DNA of 64,000 nt, taken from assembly GCA_916613615.1 (NCBI GenBank), contig OU744725.1, forward strand, positions 51,641,575-51,705,574, given 5' to 3'. Under the pieces are notes generated by a model. The model was given only the letters and a program-made list of their open reading frames with translations. It ran no database searches and was not told the DNA's origin. Source of the stretch: Steromphala cineraria (Eukaryota; Mollusca; Gastropoda; Trochida; Trochidae). The position numbers and the translations under genes were made by a program. Shown one piece after another: positions 1 to 9,187 of this stretch (position 1 is its first letter; each line of letters opens with the position of its first letter).

Positions 1-135
1 CCAGAAACGTAGCTCAGTTGGTAGAGCGTCCACACGCCACCCGAGAGGTTGACGTTCGATTCCCTACTGCATCATACATAAGATGTTAAAAGATTGGAGA
101 TGTTACTTCCTAGCTTGACGTTTATCATCATATTG
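1..135 (+). mobile_element. 5' region of a tRNA-derived SINE
   Basis: A pol III box A-like stretch (TAGCTCAGTTGG, 10-21) and a box B-like stretch (GTTCGATTCC, 54-63) have tRNA-like spacing. The 5' and 3' acceptor halves do not pair, so this is not a working tRNA gene. The downstream body (about 90-120, 'gttacttcctagcttgacg') resembles the body of SINEs widespread in bivalves, from memory and not searched. The 3' end is unclear and the copy appears degraded. It lies in intron 3 of the phospholipase D gene. Confidence 0.6.
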
Positions 136-600
136 ATAAAATATTGTATGAACTGGCGATGCACAGTGGCTGCCGGTATATCATGGACACACAAAGGATT
201 TCCGATATTTCTTTGTAACTAACGATCTTGTTTTTATATGTATATATCATATATATAACTGACTAATCAAAGATTATGGCCAAGTTATATTCTGTGGATA
301 GACAGAAGGACAGACAGACAGAATTATTTGTGAAAAACAAAAAAACAGCAGCTTTGTTATTCAGAGAAATAAAAGAAAATTATTATATTCAGAGCTACTG
401 GTTTTAAAGCACTGGAAGAAAGCCAGCAAGATAATTTTGATATGCCTTATGATGAAACCTAAAATGTTGCTAAGTTCTACAAAACGCAATTTTTGCAAGA
501 CAATGAATGCCACAGTAACCGCAAACAGAATACAAATGTACATGTGCAGTGAAATATTGTTCTCAAACATAAAAAGCTACTATGCATATGGCAGAATAAC

Positions 601-840
601 ATGTCATTTTGAGTGTGCTTAAAATGTAGTTTATGTTAACAAAGCAAGTCTACGTACGTTCTTTACTTTCATGCCTTGTGTACTTCCGTTATGATTCCCT
701 TTTATGTCATGCGCATACTCACTTCCGCCCAGCACTCTCTTACCAATTTGCTGATTCCTTATCTATGTCATGCGCATAGTCACTTCCGCCCAGCACTCTC
801 TCACCGAAGTTGCCATTCAGAGTTCTTCATTGCAAATTTA
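601..840 (+). repeat. Ngaro split direct repeat A1
   Basis: Identical to 5791-6030. It contains an internal imperfect duplication with a 61-bp period (about 693-743 and 753-804). Each unit carries a palindromic ATGCGCAT and an ETS-like CACTTCCG, and a third TACTTCCG lies at 681-688. As the 5' terminal repeat it is the expected place for the element's promoter; that role is inferred from position and motifs. Confidence 0.9.
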
Positions 841-922
841 ATTTAATTTAAAACTTTAAAGTTGAGTTAAATCTATCTCGTCTTCATCTTTTGGATCACC
901 TACACTCGTTAAATTGGACATC

Positions 923-2278
923 ATGCCTCGAGGAAGGAAACCAGCGGCCGTTCCTCCACAAGAAACTTCGGAACCTCGCCGAAATACAAGAAGTCGTTCT
1001 CCCCCTTTGTCCGGCAATTCCAACATGGCGGAGGGAACAGAAGAACGTGCGGGGTCATCATCGACGGTACATCGTCACAATCTTTCCAGAGTTTATTTAA
1101 CTGCTAATGCTATTCGCCAAAATCTTTTTGACTGGGGAATTATCGCACCGACGTCTTTTTCGAGGAAAGAACTGTTAAAAATATATGACCTTAACAAACC
1201 TCGACATGCAAGTGATTTAATTCCCGATGTTCAAGAGCACATTCCCTCAAGGAAAGAACGCCCTAGATGTGCATCGACTATAACGAGTCAGGAGCAAGTA
1301 ACTTTGATGCCAACCCCGTCAAATGACCAAGTTCCAGTCTCTTCGAACATTCTGAGATCTCACGAGATCCAAGATGGCCGCGCCCAGGAGATCTCGGAAC
1401 TAAGAGATTCCATTGCTAGGTTGACGGACACGGTGGAAAAACTTGTTCAAAGAGATACGCAATCTAACCAGAACCATCCAGTACTACAAGAAGCAAGCTT
1501 TCTGGCAGAAGGTAGGCCACCCTCTATGTTAGGCAACCGTGTGGCGTCTCACGACATTCCTAATTTTGTGTCCGTTTCTACAAGTTTAAGAAAATCAATT
1601 CAAGAGGGTCTGTACATAAATCTGGCCAGCTTGCTGATGTCCCCACACGATGGTTTCGACACCCCACAAGATTCTAACAAGAGAGAGTCTAGAATGCAGA
1701 CTTTATCTTTTTCAGATTTTGTACTGGCTTTTGGCCGGTACAGCGAAATAATCTGTGAGGACAATGAGGCACGTCGTTGCGAACTTCAAAGATACCTGGC
1801 GGATATAAGCTCAATGCATCACCAATTCGGGGGCAACCTTTTCTATGATTATCATAGACAGTTTGCTTCGAGAGCAGCCAATCTCCTGATTCAGCATAAC
1901 ATTAAAGTTGATTGGTCGATCAGGGACCAAAATATCTTCTCTTCTCTAACTGCTGGACGTCAATCTACCTCTTGTGACATCTGTCAGTCGGCATTACATC
2001 ATACCAATTTTTGTCCACAAAATGAGCTTGTTACACCTCGACGACCAAGAGATTTCCACCCTTACAGAAGAGAGCATTTCTCACATAGGAACTCAAACAG
2101 GACTGACATCAGGGGAAGAATGCGACGTGTACATGAAGGGAGAGAGATCTGTAATAACTACAACGACAAATTGGGATGTACCAGGAGTGCATGTCCGTTT
2201 CTACATTCTTGTGTGGTTTGTCTTGGGTCTCATCCAAAATCCACATGTTCAGAGGTCAGGAAATCTGGAAAACAGTGA
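923..2278 (+). CDS. Ngaro ORF1: Gag-like zinc-finger protein
   Basis: About 451 residues from the ATG at 923; an in-frame TTG at 914 is not a likely start. The N-terminus is basic and Arg/Ser/Pro-rich. The middle has a region with a short heptad-like stretch (about residues 155-180) that may be a coiled coil. Near the C-terminus there is a canonical CX2CX4HX4C zinc knuckle (about residues 352-365). It is followed by a C-X8-C-X4-C-X3-H finger and a further CX2CX3HX4C group, a cluster typical of ORF1 in DIRS/Ngaro-like elements. The protein probably coats the element RNA. It ends at TGA 2276-2278, and the reading frame continues straight into the RT ORF. Assignment rests on fingers and position; the rest of the sequence is not recognisable. 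Confidence 0.85.
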   Translation: MPRGRKPAAVPPQETSEPRRNTRSRSPPLSGNSNMAEGTEERAGSSSTVHRHNLSRVYLTANAIRQNLFDWGIIAPTSFSRKELLKIYDLNKPRHASDLIPDVQEHIPSRKERPRCASTITSQEQVTLMPTPSNDQVPVSSNILRSHEIQDGRAQEISELRDSIARLTDTVEKLVQRDTQSNQNHPVLQEASFLAEGRPPSMLGNRVASHDIPNFVSVSTSLRKSIQEGLYINLASLLMSPHDGFDTPQDSNKRESRMQTLSFSDFVLAFGRYSEIICEDNEARRCELQRYLADISSMHHQFGGNLFYDYHRQFASRAANLLIQHNIKVDWSIRDQNIFSSLTAGRQSTSCDICQSALHHTNFCPQNELVTPRRPRDFHPYRREHFSHRNSNRTDIRGRMRRVHEGREICNNYNDKLGCTRSACPFLHSCVVCLGSHPKSTCSEVRKSGKQ

Positions 2279-2284
2279 CTACCT
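2276..2284 (+). promoter_or_regulatory. Candidate stop-codon readthrough site, TGA-CTA
   Basis: The ORF1 stop is CAG-TGA-CTA-CCT. UGA followed by CUA is the best-known leaky stop context in eukaryotes. ORF2 is in the same frame, and its first in-frame ATG is at 2615, already inside the RT domain. A Gag-RT fusion by readthrough is the simplest way to express RT; a nonsense mutation in an otherwise intact young copy is the main alternative. Confidence 0.6.
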
Positions 2285-3889
2285 TTTCAAGCTCAGCCAT
2301 CTCCAGTCAACATTGATGTCCTTGAAAAAGAACTTGCTCTTCACCCTGACGCTGATTTTGTACAAAACTTACTCCAAGGCTTTAGAGCAGGATTCGATTT
2401 AGGAATTTCCCCGTTGCCGGGTGATTCTTTAGAATGCCCTAACAATCTGTCAGCTCGAAAGGATCCGACGGCAGTTTCCAACCTGATTGCCTCAGAAAGA
2501 GAAAACGAATATATAATTGGACCCTTTACATCTCCCCCTTTCCAAGTGTATCGCATCAATCCACTTGGACTGGCTATTGGAAAATATTCAGGTAAAAAGA
2601 GACTGATCGTGGACATGTCTGCTCCTCACAATACCAAGCAACCCAGCATTAATGAACTCATTGACAAAGACTGCTACAGTATGGCATATGTGCGCATTGA
2701 CGACGCTATCAAATACATCATGGTTTATGGCAAAGGAACACTTTTATGTAAATTTGACATAAAAGACGCTTTCAAACAAATTCCAGTGCATCCTACTTTG
2801 TGGCCGCTACAAGGGGTAAAATGGGAAAATCTTTATTACTTTTACACAAGATTAGTGTTTGGATGTCGGTCCAGCCCTAAGATATTTGATTACCTATCTT
2901 GTGCAATTTGTTGGATTGCTAGGAACAATTATGGAGTGGAAACTGTGCTGCATCTTCTAGATGATTTCCTAACAATTGACAAACCAAACTACATTGCTGA
3001 AAGAACTTTAGCCTTGATGACTCGTTTGTTCAAGATACTGGGCGTTCCTCTTTCCCTGCATAAAGTGGAAGGTCCTACTACAGTTTTGGAGTACTTAGGC
3101 ATTATTTTAGACACTGACAAGATGGAAGCTCGTCTGCCTAGCGATAAGGTTGAAAGAATTAAAAACTTTATCAAAGAAGTGTGTAAATCCACTACTTGCA
3201 CCAAACAAACCTTGCTGTCTTTGCTGGGACACTTGAACTTTGCTGCCAGAGTGATCAAGCCGGGTAGGTCTTTCGTGTCTTACCTGATATACCTCTCCAC
3301 CACTGTTCCAAACTTGTTTGACTCCTTGACGCTGACTCCAGACTGCATTAAGGAACTAGATATGTGGATATTATTCTTGAACAACTGGAATGGAGTCTCA
3401 CTCTTTCTAGACGCTAAAACCACATCTGCTTCGGCAATGCAACTCTTCACCGACGCTTCCTCTACTATTGGCTTTGGGGGATACTTCGACGGAAAATGGT
3501 TCGCAAGCAAATGGCCAGTAGAAGTTACAAGTATTCCCAATGTTTCCATGGCATACAGAGAACTCTACCCAATCGTTGTTGCTAGTCTATTGTGGGGTCA
3601 TCTATGGAAACGAAAGAGAATTGTGTTCCTTTGCGACAATACCGCAACAGTTGATATCATTAATAAAGGACGTTCCAAGTGTGCGGAAATCAACAAGCTG
3701 GCCAGAAGACTCACTCTCACTGCCATGAATAACAATTTTTCACCTACTGCAATGCACGTATCAGGGACAAAAAATGTTATTGCTGATAGTTTATCTCGTT
3801 TTAAGTTCCAGGTGTTCCGGCAGGTCGTTCCCAATGCCGACAAGAAACCCTATCCATGCCCTCCTCATCGGCAAGTGATTCTTTTCTGA
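2279..3889 (+). CDS. Ngaro ORF2: reverse transcriptase-RNase H
   Basis: The frame is open from directly after the ORF1 stop to TGA 3887-3889. No own start is evident: TTG 2414 has no support, and the first ATG (2615) would remove conserved RT N-terminal residues (GPF..PPF, about 2519-2545). RT motif A is KFDIKDAF (about 2751-2774), the motif B region is FGCRSSP, and motif C is LLDDF (about 2954-2968), with Leu in place of the usual aromatic residue before DD. RNase H follows, with all four acidic residues in context: LFTDAS, AYRELYP, LCDNTA and NVIADSLSRF. The protein copies element RNA into DNA and degrades the template. The 3' end overlaps the recombinase ORF, which is in the -1 frame, by 34 nt from its ATG. 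Confidence 0.92.
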   Translation, partial: LPFQAQPSPVNIDVLEKELALHPDADFVQNLLQGFRAGFDLGISPLPGDSLECPNNLSARKDPTAVSNLIASERENEYIIGPFTSPPFQVYRINPLGLAIGKYSGKKRLIVDMSAPHNTKQPSINELIDKDCYSMAYVRIDDAIKYIMVYGKGTLLCKFDIKDAFKQIPVHPTLWPLQGVKWENLYYFYTRLVFGCRSSPKIFDYLSCAICWIARNNYGVETVLHLLDDFLTIDKPNYIAERTLALMTRLFKILGVPLSLHKVEGPTTVLEYLGIILDTDKMEARLPSDKVERIKNFIKEVCKSTTCTKQTLLSLLGHLNFAARVIKPGRSFVSYLIYLSTTVPNLFDSLTLTPDCIKELDMWILFLNNWNGVSLFLDAKTTSASAMQLFTDASSTIGFGGYFDGKWFASKWPVEVTSIPNVSMAYRELYPIVVASLLWGHLWKRKRIVFLCDNTATVDIINKGRSKCAEINKLARRLTLTAMNNNFSPTAMHVSGTKNVIADSLSRFKFQVFRQVVPNADKKPYPCPPHRQVILF

Positions 3890-4860
3890 ATGCAGAAATG
3901 GCAGATCTTTGGAAGAACTCGCTAGCACCAGCTACCCTAGCAGCCTACAAATCTGGTATAAAGAAATTTGGACAATTTCTCCTACGTCACAATTTTATTT
4001 CTGATGCAAGCTCTCTACCAGTAGTTGATTGTAATATCTTGTTATCTTTCATTACCTACTGCTACTCAACCTACCATCTGAATCACAGCACTATCAAACT
4101 CTACTTGGCAGGCTTACGTTTTTACTACCTATCTACAGGAAAACAGAATCCTTTTTCGTCTCAAGATGTCCAAGATCGTATCTCCATTCTCTTGAAAGGA
4201 ATCAAGAAAAAACAGGCTCCGGTTCGACCCCTACGAGCCCCTGTAACCTTCAGTGTGCTGCAAAGAATGTGTAACGTGTTACGAGCTGGATGTTTCGATA
4301 GTTTTACTGATGTGCTTATGGAAGCTGTATGCACAACAGCTTTCTATGGTTTCATGAGATGTGGTGAATTCTGTGTTACGGGGCAGTTTCAATCAGATAT
4401 TCATCTGTGTGTTCAAGATGTCAGTGTGTTGACAGATAAGTTTGTGATCTTGCTGAAATCCTCTAAAACCGATCCCTTAAGAAAGGGTGTGTCTATAAAA
4501 GTGTGTTCGAATCCCGTGCTATGCCCTGTGAAAGCCATGAGCAAGTACCTGAATCTGCGTTTGCAGGCTCAGAGTGCTTCACAGGCTCTATTCATTACTC
4601 GTTTTGGTGTGCCCCTCTCCCGTACTGTGTTTGTTAATATGCTTCATCGCCTTTCATCTAGAGCAGGGATCCATTCCCTGATAAATGGTCATTCTTTTCG
4701 AATAGGAGCAGCTACTTCGGCTGCGGCGTCTGGAGTGGATGACCATCTCATTCAAACTCTGGGACGATGGACTTCACAAGCCTATACTAGGTACATTAGG
4801 ACAGGCGAAGACTGTATCCGAAAGGCTCAAATTGCCATGTCTGACACTTCACGTGCTTAA
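3856..4860 (+). CDS. Ngaro ORF3: tyrosine recombinase
   Basis: 334 residues from ATG 3856 to TAA 4858-4860. Residues 1-125 form a SAM-like core-binding region, and 130-330 the catalytic domain. Visible catalytic residues are the first Arg in GFMRCGE (R168), the HxxR motif in GHSFRIG (H279, R282), Trp in LGRW (W305), and a nucleophilic Tyr in YTRYIR (probably Y313, possibly Y310). The R-HxxR-W-Y set is complete, so the enzyme looks functional. It should integrate the circular DNA form at short or no homology without duplicating the target. The ORF lies in the -1 frame relative to ORF2. I see no canonical slippery heptamer in the 85-nt shared open stretch (3805-3889), so reinitiation or a separate start is more likely than frameshifting. 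Confidence 0.93.
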   Translation: MPSSSASDSFLNAEMADLWKNSLAPATLAAYKSGIKKFGQFLLRHNFISDASSLPVVDCNILLSFITYCYSTYHLNHSTIKLYLAGLRFYYLSTGKQNPFSSQDVQDRISILLKGIKKKQAPVRPLRAPVTFSVLQRMCNVLRAGCFDSFTDVLMEAVCTTAFYGFMRCGEFCVTGQFQSDIHLCVQDVSVLTDKFVILLKSSKTDPLRKGVSIKVCSNPVLCPVKAMSKYLNLRLQAQSASQALFITRFGVPLSRTVFVNMLHRLSSRAGIHSLINGHSFRIGAATSAAASGVDDHLIQTLGRWTSQAYTRYIRTGEDCIRKAQIAMSDTSRA

Positions 4861-4945
4861 TTCTCAAATTTACTACCTCATTTGTGGCTTTCACTCACAA
4901 GTCAACTTTTTAGATACATCACAAAGTAATTAATATATCTTTATT

Positions 4946-5090
4946 TTGGGGTTTGAGTTTGGGCTATTTACCCTATTATTTACACAATTTTAAATTAACA
5001 CATTGCTTTAGTAATATCACAACTTTTCTTCAATCCTTCAAACTTAAAAATAAAACTTATCTTTATATATATCCCAAGCTCAAGCCCCAA
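4946..5090 (+). repeat. Hairpin in the Ngaro region between ORF3 and B1
   Basis: TTGGGGTTTGAGTTTGGG (4946-4963) pairs with CCCAAGCTCAAGCCCCAA (5073-5090) with two mismatches, around a loop of about 109 nt. The rest of 4861-5130 is AT-rich and noncoding. The role is unknown. Confidence 0.6.
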
Positions 5091-5130
5091 ATTCCTTATT
5101 CATTCATAGGGGGCCTCTTCTACATATTTT

Positions 5131-5790
5131 GGGGTTAATTAAACTACCTCATTATATTATTCTAACTTATCCTACTAAATTATTTCCAGTGTCTACTACT
5201 GCTCACGCTTTATTCTTTAAGTCTTCATGGACACTCAGCTCCCGCTGCCTTTATTTTCATACGACACTGAGTGGGCAGCTCCCACTACTTTTATTAAATC
5301 AACACTTCCAATTAAATTAATCATCTACTAGGTCTAATGCAGCTAAGCTGCGATTATTCTATATTAATGCAGATACTCCAGCTATATGTAGGCAGCAGCT
5401 CCCGCTGCTCTTATTGTAGGCAACAGCTTTTTGCTGCTCATAGTGTAGGCAGCAGCTCTCGCTGCTTGTAGTGTAGTATGCAGCTCCCGCTGCTTTTTGT
5501 AGTTAGGCAGCAGCTCCCGCTGCTCTAGTGTAGGCCGCAGCTCCCGCTGCTTGTAGAGTAGGATTGACAGCTCCCGCTGCTCGTATTGTAGGCAGCAGCT
5601 CCCGCTGCTTGTATTGAAAGCAGCAGCTCATTAGCTCTATTTCAGCCAGCTGCTTTCTATATCATTTATATACAAATTTTATTTCTGTCTTGTATTTCTT
5701 ACTACTTGCAGTAGTAAATGTATTGGAGGCCCCCACTGTTTTTGCCAAAAATAAATATTATTCTATATTCCTTGTTTTGTTTTACATAAA
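5131..5790 (+). repeat. Ngaro split direct repeat B1
   Basis: 660 bp, repeated as B2 (6084-6740). The only difference is a 3-bp deletion in B2 within 'aaataaatatta' near the 3' end. The short ORFs here are not coding. B1 abuts A2 directly at 5790/5791, which reproduces the junction of the circular intermediate. Confidence 0.92.
5389..5632 (+). repeat. Array of about nine short hairpins in B1
   Basis: Units of roughly 27-32 bp are built on AGCAGC-TCCC-GCTGCT, a 6-bp stem with a 4-nt loop. Copies start near 5391, 5419, 5448, 5478, 5506, 5533, 5563, 5591 and 5617. Two weaker related units lie at 5235 and 5273. Several mismatches in one arm are tolerated (for example GGCCGCAGC). The linkers differ, so stems are better conserved than spacers. 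Confidence 0.85.
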
Positions 5791-6030
5791 ATGTCATTTT
5801 GAGTGTGCTTAAAATGTAGTTTATGTTAACAAAGCAAGTCTACGTACGTTCTTTACTTTCATGCCTTGTGTACTTCCGTTATGATTCCCTTTTATGTCAT
5901 GCGCATACTCACTTCCGCCCAGCACTCTCTTACCAATTTGCTGATTCCTTATCTATGTCATGCGCATAGTCACTTCCGCCCAGCACTCTCTCACCGAAGT
6001 TGCCATTCAGAGTTCTTCATTGCAAATTTA
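5791..6030 (+). repeat. Ngaro split direct repeat A2
   Basis: Identical to A1 (601-840) at every position. It is followed by a unique 53-bp pyrimidine-rich spacer (6031-6083) before B2. Confidence 0.92.
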
Positions 6031-6083
6031 CCCACCGCCTTCCCCATCACCTTCCTTTTCTTCATCTACAACATGCTAAAAGA

Positions 6084-6740
6084 GGGGTTAATTAAACTAC
6101 CTCATTATATTATTCTAACTTATCCTACTAAATTATTTCCAGTGTCTACTACTGCTCACGCTTTATTCTTTAAGTCTTCATGGACACTCAGCTCCCGCTG
6201 CCTTTATTTTCATACGACACTGAGTGGGCAGCTCCCACTACTTTTATTAAATCAACACTTCCAATTAAATTAATCATCTACTAGGTCTAATGCAGCTAAG
6301 CTGCGATTATTCTATATTAATGCAGATACTCCAGCTATATGTAGGCAGCAGCTCCCGCTGCTCTTATTGTAGGCAACAGCTTTTTGCTGCTCATAGTGTA
6401 GGCAGCAGCTCTCGCTGCTTGTAGTGTAGTATGCAGCTCCCGCTGCTTTTTGTAGTTAGGCAGCAGCTCCCGCTGCTCTAGTGTAGGCCGCAGCTCCCGC
6501 TGCTTGTAGAGTAGGATTGACAGCTCCCGCTGCTCGTATTGTAGGCAGCAGCTCCCGCTGCTTGTATTGAAAGCAGCAGCTCATTAGCTCTATTTCAGCC
6601 AGCTGCTTTCTATATCATTTATATACAAATTTTATTTCTGTCTTGTATTTCTTACTACTTGCAGTAGTAAATGTATTGGAGGCCCCCACTGTTTTTGCCA
6701 AAAATAAATATTCTATATTCCTTGTTTTGTTTTACATAAA
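6084..6740 (+). repeat. Ngaro split direct repeat B2 (3' end)
   Basis: 657 bp, the second copy of B1, with the same hairpin array at 6342-6585. It ends in TTTACATAAA at 6740, where intronic sequence resumes. AATAAA occurs near its 3' end and may serve polyadenylation. Confidence 0.92.
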
Positions 6741-7283
6741 CTATACAATTTTGATCAAAAGCCAAATGCACTTTTATCAAGGTATTCTAACCCTGATAAC
6801 ATGGCTATGCAAGTGATTTGATAGAACACCTGTTACTCAATCAACACCCTTGAAGCATGGAAAAATTTATCAGCAAAAGGTTTTCTTGGAAAAGATGAAT
6901 ATTACCCTATATTGTCAGAGATATTATACAATTATGGACTGGTGATGAGGTCAATACCTGTTTTTATAGACCCGAGGAAAACAATATTGACCGAGGACGA
7001 AGTCTTACCATGAGAATAACATATATATGCAGCAATAACTCCAGTTATATCTGTAGGAAAGAGTAACAGAGGTCATGTGGGAAATAAAGTAACAATTTTC
7101 TAGGGCAAGATGATATGATCCCAGTAACCTGTTAGAAAAGCATAGATGAGCTTCTAAACTATATTTTAGTCTATGAAGTGGAATTATGTAGTATGAATAA
7201 AGAAAGGGGACCAAAGAAGCTGTTCTTTTTCTAAAAAAGCATTGATCTAGACTTCAATAACGTAGACTTACTTGGGTCTTTAA

Positions 7284-7612
7284 AGGGGCAGAAGCACGTA
7301 TTTTGAAAAAAAAAAAAATCTTAAATTTTCACTGATAATTGTATTTTAATGCTAAATGCATTATTTTGAAAGTGTCAAAAATCTCATTACACAAGCCAAT
7401 CATCCACAGTCAGAGATCAAGTTATGAAGATTCACATAAAGTCCAATGGCTGTCATTTTTGTGTGAACACCTTTAATTCATTTTGTATAAGAGAAAGGAA
7501 TCACATTGCTGAATTTACGTTACATGTTTGATTTATTACTGCCGCATTTAGTTTAAATACATTGTCATTCAATTTGAACCATTTATTTTCATTTTCCCGA
7601 CATATAGCGCCA
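7284..7612 (+). mobile_element. TTAA-type MITE, family M1, 3' end decayed
   Basis: Starts after TTAA (7280-7283) with AGGGGCAGAAGCACG, matching the terminus of the better copies at 39073 and 61946. It aligns with the 39073 copy through the 'tcattacacaa.ccaatcatccacagtca' part. The right terminal inverted repeat is lost. Confidence 0.75.
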
Positions 7613-7748
7613 TGGGAATAACTTAAAGCAAAAATATTTTGTTAAAAGTCAAAGGCATAAAGATTTAATGGGTTTTTTTGCGACTGACTTCATGGGTTGA
7701 TGACAGTTATTTTTTTAATATAAAGATTTATATATCATTGTAACTTAC

Positions 7749-7877
7749 TTTTTCTTCGGTATTGGAATATGGCACTGAGCTCTATACAGGGTTAAAGCGT
7801 CATGGAGCTGTTTGAAGTGTTTGTATCTTCTCTTGACTAGCCACTCATAGTCCCCGTGTTTCACCTCGATCGTGTAT
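7749..7877 (-). CDS. PLD1-like: Phospholipase D exon 3 (PX domain, second part)
   Basis: 129 nt on the minus strand, between acceptor ...TTTCAG (ending at 7878) and donor GTAAGT (from 7748). It completes a Leu codon split with exon 2, then encodes 42 codons plus 2 nt. The peptide begins YTIEVKHGDYEW and includes VKRRYKHF and HIPIPKKK. It matches from memory the PX domain of animal PLD1/PLD2 (YTIEL.HG...W.VKR.(Y/F)KHF...IPIP). RRYKHF is the PX signature that binds phosphoinositide headgroups. In the full enzyme, PX and PH domains precede two HKD catalytic motifs that hydrolyse phosphatidylcholine to phosphatidic acid at membranes; those lie outside the window. Confidence 0.9.
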
Positions 7878-9187
7878 CTGAAATACCAAGAAATCCATTT
7901 ATGTATTTATACATAATGGAGTCGGTTGAAATAAAAAAAATTTCAAAAGCTTGATATATCTCACAAAATAAGTAGGAAACATCCCCCAATTTTTCATATC
8001 CATATGATGTTTAAATAAAACAAATTGGAAGAACTATCCAAATGGTAAGCTATCAAGAATATCTACCCTAACCATAACCCTAAACCGAAAACTAAACTCT
8101 GCCTACATGAAGTATAGTAAAACAATAGATTATGAAAATGGGTGGTGAAATTTTTGTTTAGCTTTACCAAACTATTAAATGTTGTCTGAATTTATTACAA
8201 AATTTCCTGCCATTGTAAATTTTGTCAATATTCTTCTAACATATATGTAACATGATGATACAGTACTACAAAGATTATAAATATTAAATTGCAAGATTCA
8301 AAACTTTGAAAACTTATATAATATATACCATTTTAAGTTGTCTTTGTTCTTATAACATATCTGGAACATGATGACCAAGTTCTACAAAGACTACAATAAA
8401 TTACAAGATTCAAAACTTCAAAAACTTGTAAAAAATAGTCAGCCAAGGATGCAGACAGCAATTTGCACAGGCTGTTTACTTAATTGGAGAAATATATTGT
8501 TGCATTGACAATAACCCAAACAATAATTTCTGATTAATATTGATCTGCAGAGCGTCTAGACAGCAACCTGACAAGCTGAGTATCCAGTGAATCATGGACA
8601 TGTGCTGTAGTTTTATGACCATATTATGTCAAAATCTTCAATAATCAGTGGGCAGATATGCTTGGCATTTTACAGAATTCACAAAGCTTTCTTCCTGGCA
8701 AATACGAACACCTCTGAATGTACCAAAGTCTCAGAAACCAAGTTTCAAAGTTATTCTCTACAAGACTAAAGTTCTATTCTTCTTCCCTTGTAAACATCTG
8801 GAAAAAAGGCTTTATGTAAAGGATATTAACCTCTCCCTCGGTTTTGGTTGAAGGAGAAACCTGCAGGCCGGAGACACAAGGGTTTCCCTGAACCCAAATA
8901 TTTACATGTTCAACGAAAACCAAGGGAGAGGTTAATATCTGTCATATAAAGCCTTTTTTTGATTTTAGAAGATAATGCCTGCCATATTCAAATAATAAGG
9001 AGGATCAGGCAATTCAAATTTTGAGCAATGAGATAAAAGGTACTGCAGTTTCGGCTCAATTATTTCACAGAAGATGTCAAAAGTTGATGTCACACTTTAA
9101 AACCTTCAGATCTGAAAGCAAAAGTGTGAATAAATTTGGAACATTAATATGATGACTTTAAAGAGTTTCTCAATGTCATGTACTCAC
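7878..9187 (-). other. Phospholipase D intron 2
   Basis: 1,310 bp between donor GTGAGT (complement of 9187-9182) and an acceptor ending CAG (complement of 7880-7878). The split codon CT|A (Leu) restores the frame. It contains a foldback element (8802-8959). The remainder is AT-rich with no recognisable gene. Confidence 0.88.
8802..8959. mobile_element. Small foldback element in intron 2
   Basis: Inverted arms of about 50 bp (8802-8850 and 8907-8959) start AAAAAAGGCTTTAT. They include the block GATATTAACCTCTCCCT on the left and its complement on the right. The loop is about 57 bp. No transposase is present, and the superfamily cannot be assigned. Confidence 0.75.

Larger units (their letters stand above)
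601..6740 (+). mobile_element. Complete Ngaro-type tyrosine-recombinase retrotransposon
   Basis: The layout is A1 (601-840), three ORFs, B1 (5131-5790) joined directly to A2 (5791-6030), a 53-bp spacer (6031-6083), then B2 (6084-6740). This A1/B1A2/B2 split-direct-repeat arrangement is diagnostic of Ngaro/PAT-like members of the DIRS order, which integrate a circular DNA with a tyrosine recombinase instead of a DDE integrase. The ORFs encode a Gag-like zinc-finger protein, RT-RNase H and the recombinase. No aspartic protease, integrase or DAM-methylase-like domain is seen. There is no target-site duplication (left flank ...gaataac, right flank ctatac...), as expected. A1/A2 are 240/240 identical and B1/B2 differ only by a 3-bp indel. 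With intact catalytic motifs, this indicates a recent insertion. It is antisense to the host gene. Confidence 0.93.
1..7748 (-). other. Phospholipase D intron 3 (partial)
   Basis: The intron begins at the donor GTAAGT (complement of 7748-7743) and runs off the window at position 1. It holds the SINE head (1-135), a decayed GACAGACA-rich repeat (about 270-335), the complete Ngaro element (601-6740) and a TTAA-type MITE (7284 to about 7612). No further PLD exon was found between 6741 and 7748 or between 1 and 600. The stretches 136-600 and 6741-7283 show nothing else recognisable. Confidence 0.75.

Noticed and set aside
1..75. Functional tRNA gene
   Set aside because: Acceptor-stem halves do not pair and the copy continues into a SINE-like body.
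914..922. TTG at 914 as start of Ngaro ORF1
   Set aside because: The ATG three codons later (923) has an A at -3 and is the normal eukaryotic choice.
8064..8092. Telomere-like CCCTAA units
   Set aside because: Only a few imperfect copies, internal to an intron.
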